Assembly (NCBI GenBank): GCA_016706255.1
Contig: JADJJZ010000003.1
Coordinates: 1,212,501-1,276,500, forward strand
Source of the DNA: Bacteroidota bacterium
Lineage (GTDB): Bacteria; Bacteroidota; Bacteroidia; Chitinophagales; BACL12
Length of the DNA: 64,000 nt
Reading direction: 5' to 3'
Part shown: piece by piece, positions 54,326 through 62,122 of the stretch
Position numbering within the stretch: position 1 is the stretch's first letter
Layout of the letters: the number at the start of each line of letters is the position of its first letter
Made by a program: the position numbers and the translations under genes
Notes under the pieces: model-generated
What the model was told of the DNA's origin: nothing
What the model saw: only the letters and a program-made list of their open reading frames with translations
Database searches by the model: none

Positions 54326-56211
54326 ATGAAAAATTGCACCTACCTGTTTTGCCTCCTACCAACGTTTTCAGTGCTCCAAGCGCAATCACCTGCAATTGAA
54401 TGGCAAAATACCATTGGTGGCACTTCAACAGAAGACATGCGTAGTATCGCTCAAACAAGTGATGGGGGTTACATTCTAGGTGGCTCATCGTATTCGAAAA
54501 ATACTGCTGATAAAACCGAAAATAGAATTGGTGATGATGATTACTGGATTGTGAAAGTAAATAGTGCAGGTGAAATTCAATGGGATGAAACCATTGGCGG
54601 AACCGGAAGAGATAATTTATATGTTATACAGCAAACACCTGATGGCGGATATATTATTGGTGGGGAATCAGAATCTAATGCTTCTGCTGATAAATCGGAA
54701 AATAAAATCGGCAAAACAGATTACTGGATTATTAAATTGAACAGCACCGGTGAAATTGAATGGGAAAATACGTACGGAGGTGCAAATGAAGACTATTTTA
54801 GAAGTTTAGACCAAACTTCAGATGGCGGATATATTATTGGCGGTTATTCTTTTTCCAATGCGTCAATAGATAAATCTGAAAATCGATTTGGCCATTATGA
54901 TTATTGGGTTATTAAATTAAATGCGGCAGGAAATATTGAATGGGATCAAACTATTGGCAGTTTAGAAGATGACCTTTTAACAGTTGTGGTGCATACTGCA
55001 GATGGTGGATATATTTTAGGTGGAGCCTCCTATTCTAACATTGGATTTGATAAAACTGAAGATATGATAGGACCTGATATTGAACCTGATTTTTGGTTGG
55101 TTAAATTAAATGCATCAGGAATTACAGAATGGGATAACACCATTGGTGGAAACGACGGAGATAATTTACTTGATATTGAACAAACACCCGATGGTGGTTA
55201 TATTTTAGGCGGATCATCAGCTTCAAATGAATCAGATGATAAGTCGGAGCACCGCTTAGGATTATCTGATTATTGGGTAGTGAAGTTAAATGCTGAAGGT
55301 TTAATTGAATGGGATAATACCATTGGTGGTGATTCATTTGATGAATTAACTGCAATAACACAAACTAATTTTGGCGGATATATCATGTGTGGCAGATCAG
55401 TATCGGATATTTCTGATGATAAAACGCAAAATGTAATTGGTTTACCCGGCGATGATAATCATTATGATTATTGGGTTGTTCAAATTAATTCATTAGGAAT
55501 TGTTGAATGGAAAAAACACTGGGTGGATATGAATCTGATTATGCCACTGATATTATTGCAAGTAGCGACAATGGGTATGTTGTTGCAGGTTATTCCAATT
55601 CGGGAAGCACGGGCGACAAAATTGGTCACGATGGTGATTATGATTATTGGATTGTAAAATTAGCTGCTGATTTTACCTGCGATGCACCCGGCGGAATTTA
55701 TAGTGATAATATTACCGCTACTTCAGCAAACATATTTTGGGAGGCAGGTTTAGATTCTTCAAAATATCAAATAAATTATCGCCCGATTACAGGTGGCGTA
55801 TGGCAAAAGAAAAATTCAGTCATGTTTTTTAAAAATTTAACAGGATTGTCGCCAAACACCACTTATGAATATAAAATAAAAACCATTTGTGGCGATATTT
55901 CCAGCCCGTTTTCAGCTTTATATAATTTTACCACTTTACCGTTAAAAGAAGGCGTGACCGATATTCCGGATTTTTCTATTTATCCCAATCCAACCAATAA
56001 TAATTTTGTTTTATCTGCAGAAATAGCTGCCACAGTAGCAACAATTGAAATTTATTCCCTGCATGGTACAACCATGTATATTAAAGAAATACAAAGTATT
56101 GGCGGAAAAATAAATGAAGTCATTTCAATTGAGGGATTACATGCCGGAGTTTATTTAGTGCAATTGGTTTGGGATGGAAACATGATAGTGAAACAATTAG
56201 TGATAAATTAA
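54326..56211 (+). pseudogene. T9SS-sorted beta-propeller protein, frameshift in an A6 run
   Basis: First frame 54326-55657: signal MKNCTYLFCLLPTFSVLQAQ, then seven ~60-residue blades of the type IEWDNTIGGD.. TPDGGYILGG.. DYWVVKLNA. After A6 at 55511-55516 the same blade continues in another frame (KTLGGYESDYATDIIASSDN). Then an FN3-like domain (TATSANIFWEAGLDSSKYQI) and the T9SS type A tail (FSIYPNPTNNNFVLSAEI, GVYLVQLVWDG). One lost A explains all. The product would be an extracellular or surface propeller protein of about 628 residues. Confidence 0.82.
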
Positions 56212-56314
56212 TATTGTCTGATGTTTTACAAGGATAAAATCAAAACCGTTTTTATATTTTGATATTGAAAGTCACTTCTATAAGTTTTCATTTTGAAAAA
56301 AGTTAATAAATAAC

Positions 56315-57166
56315 ATGCGCCTCTCACCAATTATTGAAACCGACGAATTACTGAAAATATACAATAATCCGGATGTGATGATTTTTGATGTCAGCACCGG
56401 CAAAAATGCATATACTAACTACCAACAGCAACATTTAACCGGCGCTTATTTTGTTGATTTAAATACACAATTGGCGGATATTAAAAGCGGTTTTGCCGAT
56501 GGAGGAAGACATCCATTGCCAACTGTAGCAGCATTCGCTAAAACGTTAACCGACCTAGGTATTTCAAAAAACAACCATCTAGTTATTTATGATGACAATA
56601 ATGGTTCAAACGCTGCTGCCAGGTTTTGGTGGATGTTAAAATCGGCAGGGCATGAAAAGGTGCAGGTTTTGAATGGTGGATTCATACAGGCCAAAAAAAA
56701 TAATTTTCCGATGCGTGCTAAAACGGAAATTATTAAACCGGCCGCGGAACCTTATTTAATCACCGAATGGACCTTGACAACAATCGAAATGAACGCTGTA
56801 CAAAATGTTTCACAAAACCCTGATTATTTGGTTATAGATGTACGCTCAAAAGAACGTTATGATGGTAAATTTGAACCTATCGATTTAATAGCGGGACATA
56901 TTCCCGGAGCAGTAAATATGCCATTTACAGAAAATATAAACGAGCAGGGATTATTTCTCGACCCGCAAGTTTTAAGAAATAAATATGAACTGTTATTCAA
57001 CCAAATTAAATCGGAAAATATTATCGTGCATTGCGGCTCAGGTGTAACGGCTTGTCATACGTTACTTGCTTTGGCTTATGCTGAAATGGAAATTCCGAAT
57101 TTGTATGTCGGTTCGTGGAGTGAGTGGAGTAGGAATGATAAAACGATTGTAACTGAAAATGATTGA
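56315..57166 (+). CDS. Tandem-rhodanese sulfurtransferase (SseA-like)
   Basis: 283 residues. First rhodanese module (VMIFDVSTGKNAYTNYQQQH, GGRHPLPTVAAFAKTLTDLG) is inactive; the second carries the active-site loop IIVHCGSGVTACH with the catalytic cysteine and YLVIDVRSKERYDGKFE, AGHIPGAVNMPF. CGSGVTA is the 3-mercaptopyruvate sulfurtransferase form. The enzyme moves sulfane sulfur from 3-mercaptopyruvate or thiosulfate to thiophilic acceptors in the cytoplasm. Single gene. Confidence 0.92.
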   Translation: MRLSPIIETDELLKIYNNPDVMIFDVSTGKNAYTNYQQQHLTGAYFVDLNTQLADIKSGFADGGRHPLPTVAAFAKTLTDLGISKNNHLVIYDDNNGSNAAARFWWMLKSAGHEKVQVLNGGFIQAKKNNFPMRAKTEIIKPAAEPYLITEWTLTTIEMNAVQNVSQNPDYLVIDVRSKERYDGKFEPIDLIAGHIPGAVNMPFTENINEQGLFLDPQVLRNKYELLFNQIKSENIIVHCGSGVTACHTLLALAYAEMEIPNLYVGSWSEWSRNDKTIVTEND

Positions 57167-57297
57167 GGTTATTGATATACTAGTATTATCATTATAAGTG
57201 GTGTTTAAAACCTTAATTGAGACAACACTTTTAAAAAATATGGTTTTTTAATTAGGATTAAATAATTTTGTATTAGTAAATTTCAATTCTATAAAAA

Positions 57298-57735
57298 ATG
57301 GACTCAAATTTATCTGCCAAAGCCAAAGAAATAGCTGAAGAATTGGATATGGGCTTCAGAACTTTTATTCATAAAACAACCGGTGCATTAATATTTGTTC
57401 CTAGCGAGGACGACTTGGAAAACATGGAAGCAGATGCTTGGGAAGAGGAGCTCAAATTATTAAAAAAGCAACGTAAGTCATACGAAGAAATTGAAAAATG
57501 GTCTTCCTCAGAAGCCTTTAATATGATGCGTGATTTTACTGAGCAGTTAAACACAGTTCCGCAACTGAAAAACAACCTCACCTACGCCTTAAACAATAGA
57601 AAACCATTTGGTCACTTCATGGCGATTATTCACGATAGTGGAGAATACAGGGATCAATGGTTCGATTATAAATTGAAATGGCAAATGGAATTTGTTGCAA
57701 AACAGTTGGAGGTTTTGGGAATATATAAGCACTAA
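57298..57735 (+). CDS. UPF0158 family protein
   Basis: 145 residues, acidic. AKEIAEELDMGFRTFIHKTT, GALIFVPSEDDLENMEADAW, MMRDFTEQLNTVPQLKNNLT, YALNNRKPFGHFMAIIHDSG and WFDYKLKWQMEFVAKQLEVL follow the UPF0158 order. Biochemical role unknown. Single gene with a 132-base upstream region. Confidence 0.88.
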   Translation: MDSNLSAKAKEIAEELDMGFRTFIHKTTGALIFVPSEDDLENMEADAWEEELKLLKKQRKSYEEIEKWSSSEAFNMMRDFTEQLNTVPQLKNNLTYALNNRKPFGHFMAIIHDSGEYRDQWFDYKLKWQMEFVAKQLEVLGIYKH

Positions 57736-58040
57736 TTTGTATGATTGATTTTATTAATTTTTTCTAAACCGTAGTTTAGTCTTTGAACCCTTACGACGCT
57801 TTCAGTATTTGAATGTCGGCGAATCTTTTTTACACTTTGACATTGATGGTTATTATAATCTGAAATTCTATAAAGCTTGGCACTCCTTTAAGCACCCTAA
57901 TTTTTTAATTTCAGCCTCCATTTCACTTCCTTTGGCACGCAAGCATGGAGAATGTATCATAACCATTTGGTAATCAATAATTTATGCAATCAAAACTAAC
58001 TTATAAAATATTAATAGTTATATCAGTTTTGGTTTAATTA
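57736..58040. other. Gap before the HipBA operon
   Basis: AT-rich, no gene or repeat identified. Confidence 0.4.
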
Positions 58041-58081
58041 CTATAAGTATACTAATAGTTAAATATATTCTATATCTTTGT
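58041..58081. promoter_or_regulatory. HipBA operator palindrome and -7 box
   Basis: ACTATAAGTATACTAATAGT (58041-58060) is a palindrome with 18 of 20 positions symmetric. The -7-like TATCTTTG is at 58074-58081. Related half-sites (ACTTATAGTTAGTAACT, CTAACTAACTAATACT) lie at 58098-58135. Position before the hipB-like gene indicates autoregulation by the antitoxin. Confidence 0.62.
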
Positions 58082-58159
58082 TATAACTTATGTAATACTT
58101 ATAGTTAGTAACTGAAAAGCTAACTAACTAATACTATTATAATATTAAAGCCAATAATA

Positions 58160-58477
58160 ATGGAAAACTGGTTGTTTTTAACAGAAAAGGAGATATTAAC
58201 CGAAATCGGTAAACGACTTAAAAAAATTAGAGTTCAGCATAATCTGACACAGCAAGAATTGTGTGAAGAAGTTGGACTTAGTGTAACAACAATTAGTCAA
58301 ATTGAACAAGGCAAGTCAACAACCGTTGAAAGTTTGATTCGAATATTGATTCGTCTTAATCGAATAAAAGATTTTGAATCTGTATTTAGGGTTGGCGAAA
58401 ATCTGGAATTAAAATTGAAATTTGAAAAGGCCAAATTAAAATCGGAGCGAACCAGAGCATCTAAAAAAATAAAATAG
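58160..58477 (+). CDS. HipB-like antitoxin, XRE helix-turn-helix
   Basis: 105 residues. HTH: LKKIRVQHNLTQQELCEEVG, LSVTTISQIEQGKSTTVESL. It is followed by a basic C-terminal tail (KAKLKSERTRASKKIK). HipB binds operator DNA and the HipA kinase, keeping it inactive. Two bases separate it from hipA. Operator sites are visible upstream. Confidence 0.88.
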   Translation: MENWLFLTEKEILTEIGKRLKKIRVQHNLTQQELCEEVGLSVTTISQIEQGKSTTVESLIRILIRLNRIKDFESVFRVGENLELKLKFEKAKLKSERTRASKKIK

Positions 58478-58479
58478 GC

Positions 58480-59760
58480 ATGATAGTAGAAGTATTTCTT
58501 TACGGTCAATCCATAGGAACTGTTGATTGGAATGATGACAAAGGATGTTCCATTTTTCAATATAATTCGCAAATAATTGGAAAGTTGGAACCTTCACCGA
58601 TTGTAATGCCAACAGAAGCAGGTGTATTTGAAACAAATAGAGACCATATCAATTTTCATAATTTACCTTATTTACTTTCTGACTCACTACCTGACGATTT
58701 TGGTAATGTAATGATGAAGGCTTGGTTAACACAGCATGATTTATCGATAGAAGACATAAATCCGGTTGACCGATTAACATATATTGGTATAAGAGGTATG
58801 GGCGCCCTGGAGTTTGCACCTATTAATCATAAGTCAAACCATAATTATAAAGTTGATGTAGGTGAGTTGTTAGCTGTGGCTAAAAAAGTATTGGAAAATA
58901 AACAGGCAACTATTTATAGTGATTTAGATAAAGAAAACCTTTCTAATATTTTAAGAATAGGTACATCGGTGGGTGGTGCAAGGGCAAAAGCTTTAGTGGC
59001 TATAAAATTTAACCAAAATAATAAAATAAAAGAAATAAGACCCGGTGACATTATTCAACCGGTGGGTTATACTTATTGGCTATTAAAAATTGATGGTGCA
59101 AATGAACATAGTCTTGGTGAGAGCGAAGGTATGGGTAAAATTGAATTTGCTTACTTCAAATTGGCAAAGGAAGCCGGAATAGAAATGTCTGAAAGTATGT
59201 TGTATGAAGAAAACAACAGGTTTCACTTTCTTACAAAACGATTTGACAGAGCAAATAATGGTGAAAAATTACATATGCAGACATTTGGCTCATTAACCGG
59301 AATTGACTACAAAATCCCTAAGGCCGGAACATACGAGACTTTATTCCGAACAATGAAAAGGTTGCAATTACCTTATAATCAATTCGAACAGCAATATCGT
59401 AGAATGTTATTTAATGTAATTGCGAGAAATCATGATGATCATGTAAAGAATTTTTCTTTTCTGATGTCGCCCGATGGAATTTGGCAAATAGCTCCAGCCT
59501 ATGATATATGTTTTTCATACAGTCCCGGTGGAACATGGACAAGTGTGCATCAATCTTCCATAAATGGCAAGTATGATAATTTTTCAAAAAATGACCTGCT
59601 TGAGTTTGCCAAAACATTTGGCATTAAAAAAGCAAATATTATTTTACAAGAGGTGATTGAGGCTGTTAGTAAATGGAATAAATTAGCAACTGAATTGGAA
59701 ATTCCTTCTGAACGAATAAAATACATTCAGGAGCATTTGAGAATAAATAATTTCAATTAA
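58480..59760 (+). CDS. HipA-family serine/threonine kinase toxin
   Basis: 426 residues. The N-terminal subdomain (VFLYGQSIGTVDWNDDKG, LPYLLSDSLPDDFGN) is fused to the kinase. Landmarks: GTSVGGARAKALV (the P-loop-like segment of HipA), WLLKID, LTKRFDR, NHDDHVKNFSF (catalytic HDDH-x-K-N) and APAYDICFS (metal-binding Asp). HipA proteins phosphorylate aminoacyl-tRNA synthetases or related targets to halt growth; the target here is not predictable. All active-site residues are present, so the toxin looks functional. Confidence 0.92.
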   Translation: MIVEVFLYGQSIGTVDWNDDKGCSIFQYNSQIIGKLEPSPIVMPTEAGVFETNRDHINFHNLPYLLSDSLPDDFGNVMMKAWLTQHDLSIEDINPVDRLTYIGIRGMGALEFAPINHKSNHNYKVDVGELLAVAKKVLENKQATIYSDLDKENLSNILRIGTSVGGARAKALVAIKFNQNNKIKEIRPGDIIQPVGYTYWLLKIDGANEHSLGESEGMGKIEFAYFKLAKEAGIEMSESMLYEENNRFHFLTKRFDRANNGEKLHMQTFGSLTGIDYKIPKAGTYETLFRTMKRLQLPYNQFEQQYRRMLFNVIARNHDDHVKNFSFLMSPDGIWQIAPAYDICFSYSPGGTWTSVHQSSINGKYDNFSKNDLLEFAKTFGIKKANIILQEVIEAVSKWNKLATELEIPSERIKYIQEHLRINNFN

Positions 59761-59833
59761 TGATAAATACTGAATTTGGCAGGTCCATTTATTACCAACC
59801 ATTATCCATCAACTTAATATTTAAACATTCACT

Positions 59834-60922
59834 ATGAAAATAAACGATATTTTATTGCTAAACATGCTAATTTTATTTGTATCCTGCAGCAGTCAATCTG
59901 AAAACAGTGCAGGCAACAGTGATATTTTAACGGAACCAACTTCGATTGGTAAACCTGTCACTCAAATCGATGAACAGTTATGGTATGTTTTCCAGGATTC
60001 AAAAAATAACTATTGGTTTAGCAGCAATGGGAAAGGCGTATTCCGGTATGACGGAAAAAAATTGGTAAATTATAATACAGCAGATGGACTTGCTAATGAT
60101 ACGACCAGACAAATTCAGGAAGATAAACTTGGCAATATTTACATTATAACATTTGGAGGTGTCAACAAGTTTGACGGGCAACAAATTACCACGCTCCAGG
60201 CAATTAAAAGCAACGACTGGAAATTGGAAGAAAACGATATGTGGTTTAATATCTTGGGGAAAAAGAATGAAAATGGACCTTATAGATTCGATGGAAAAAA
60301 TTTATATGATTTAGATTTCCCAAAACATTTTCTACATGATGAATTTATGACCGGTGGCATAAACCCGTTTTTTAGTCCCTACGAAATTTATACCATTTAT
60401 AAAGACCGACAAGGGGCAATGTGGTTTGGGACTTCAGTTTTTGGGGCATGTCGTTTTGATGGAAAAACAATTAAATGGATGTATGAAAAAGATTTAACGA
60501 TTGTTCCTGCAGGTGGCAGTTTTGGTATAAGGTCTATCTATGAAGACAAAGCCGGAGATTTTTGGTTTTGTAATACCTGGCATAAATATCGATTTGATTT
60601 TGAGCAAACTCAAAAAAGTGACAGATTGCAGTATCAGAAAAAAACCGGTATCGGAAATGCACAAATTTTTGATGGGGAAGCCTATATTTATTACTCCCAT
60701 ATTGTGGAAGACAATAATGGTAACATTTGGCTCACTACTTGGGATAAAGGAATTTATAAATATGATGGAGAAAATATTATTAATTATCCAGTAAATGACG
60801 ACGCAGTTTCAGTGAATGTAGTTTCTATGTATAAGGACCGACAAGGTAATTTATGGCTGGGTACACTTGAACATGGTGTATATAAATTTAATGGAACTGC
60901 TTTTGAAAAGTTTGAAATTTAG
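59834..60922 (+). CDS. Two-component regulator propeller lipoprotein
   Basis: 362 residues. Signal MKINDILLLNMLILFVSC, Cys 18. Blades such as WYVFQDSKNNYWFSSNGKGV, QIQEDKLGNIYIITFGGVNK, IYEDKAGDFWFCNTWHKYRF, MYKDRQGNLWLGTLEHGVYK. Paralogue of 46106. Faces the LytTR regulator at 60946 and lies next to the propeller sensor at 62123, so it may supply an extra sensory input to that pathway. Confidence 0.83.
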   Translation: MKINDILLLNMLILFVSCSSQSENSAGNSDILTEPTSIGKPVTQIDEQLWYVFQDSKNNYWFSSNGKGVFRYDGKKLVNYNTADGLANDTTRQIQEDKLGNIYIITFGGVNKFDGQQITTLQAIKSNDWKLEENDMWFNILGKKNENGPYRFDGKNLYDLDFPKHFLHDEFMTGGINPFFSPYEIYTIYKDRQGAMWFGTSVFGACRFDGKTIKWMYEKDLTIVPAGGSFGIRSIYEDKAGDFWFCNTWHKYRFDFEQTQKSDRLQYQKKTGIGNAQIFDGEAYIYYSHIVEDNNGNIWLTTWDKGIYKYDGENIINYPVNDDAVSVNVVSMYKDRQGNLWLGTLEHGVYKFNGTAFEKFEI

Positions 60923-60945
60923 TCCGATTAACACTTTAAAACAAT

Positions 60946-61686
60946 TTATTCCCCTTTAAAAAACCAATTTTCAGATTCAGATTTTTTGCGTCGGGAAATT
61001 GGAATTTTTATTCCGCTTGTTAAAACGAAACTTCCATCTTGTAAAGTTTTAATATGAAATTTATTGACAAGAAACGAGCGGTGACTTCTGAAAAAGTTTT
61101 TATCTGTAAGAATATCTTCAAAGTAGGCTAAATTTTTTGAAGATAACTCTTTACTGTTATTGTTTAAATAGATGCTGCTATAGTTACGGTCGCCTTCAAT
61201 ATGGGTAATTTGTTTTAAGGGTAATCGTAAGGTTCCATTCTGAAGTGGTAAAACAAGTTTCTGATTTTCGACATCTTTTGATTCAAGATTGCTGAGTGCT
61301 GTTTTAACATCGATTGTATTATTAGCTGATTTAAGTAATCGTTTGATACTTTCGTCGAGCTCATTTTCTTTTATCGGCTTTATGAGATAGTCCAGTGCAT
61401 TAAAACGAAATGCTTTTATGGCATAGTGACTGTGCGCCGTTGTAAATACCGTTTGAAAATTAATATTTGTTAGTCGTTGCAGCAATTCAAAACCGGTCAT
61501 ATCCGGTAATTCAACATCCAAAAAAACCACATTGGGCCGCAGTGTTTCAATCAGGTTGATTGCCTCTTTGCCTGTTTTTGCTAAACCGATAACTTCAATC
61601 TCTTTTTCATATTCCTCAAGTAAATCAACCAACAGGGTTGCCATTAATTTATTATCTTCAACAATGAGCGATTTCAGTGGTTGCAA
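60946..61686 (-). CDS. LytTR-family response regulator
   Basis: 246 residues. REC domain: acidic pocket ED at residues 10-11, phospho-acceptor D57 in VVFLDVELPDM, switch Thr in TVFTTAHSHYA and Lys in YLIKPIKE. After residue ~150 a LytTR DNA-binding domain (LPLKQITHIEGDRNYSSIYL, FFRSHRSFLVNKFHIKTLQD). Its kinase is probably the propeller sensor that starts at 62123 or a LytS-type kinase elsewhere. It converges with the lipoprotein gene at 59834. Confidence 0.92.
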   Translation of the reverse strand: MQPLKSLIVEDNKLMATLLVDLLEEYEKEIEVIGLAKTGKEAINLIETLRPNVVFLDVELPDMTGFELLQRLTNINFQTVFTTAHSHYAIKAFRFNALDYLIKPIKENELDESIKRLLKSANNTIDVKTALSNLESKDVENQKLVLPLQNGTLRLPLKQITHIEGDRNYSSIYLNNNSKELSSKNLAYFEDILTDKNFFRSHRSFLVNKFHIKTLQDGSFVLTSGIKIPISRRKKSESENWFFKGE

Positions 61687-62122
61687 TGGCGACTAATTTG
61701 CTGCCGAAGATAAGTAGATTTTTCTAAGTTTTTGTTTAATCACCGCTGCTCAAACGCCTGATCGTATGCACCAACTCAAATGCACCAGGAGTTGAATACC
61801 ATCATTTTTGCGGCTTCAGACTTAACTTGGGCTACCGTTTGATAATCGTAATAACCATTAGATAACCCAACTAAGGGCATTCGTACTTTATCCCATAAAT
61901 TTGTTATATCAACTGTTCAGGCAAGCTGCGCAATGGTGTTTAGCTTTAAACTGAGTGCATGCCGGTGGATTTGAGATAGAAAAACATTTAAATTATATAA
62001 TCATTTTCAGGCACTCAAAAATTTCATAAGTTGGGCAGTTAATAATAAATGCAATCTTAATCATTACGAATAATGTTGGAAAAAAAAGTAGCAATTAATA
62101 TGTATTTTAATTCAAGTATTTT
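61687..62122. other. Intergenic region with a gene fragment
   Basis: Contains a 46-codon minus-strand fragment (61776-61916) and AT-rich promoter sequence for the sensor gene. No tRNA or repeat. Confidence 0.4.
61776..61916 (-). pseudogene. 3' fragment of an unrecognised gene
   Basis: Open minus-strand frame after a stop: VDITNLWDKVRMPLVGLSNG, YYDYQTVAQVKSEAAKMMVF, NSWCI then TGA. It reads like the C-terminal part of an enzyme but the 5' part is missing. No family recognised. Confidence 0.45.
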
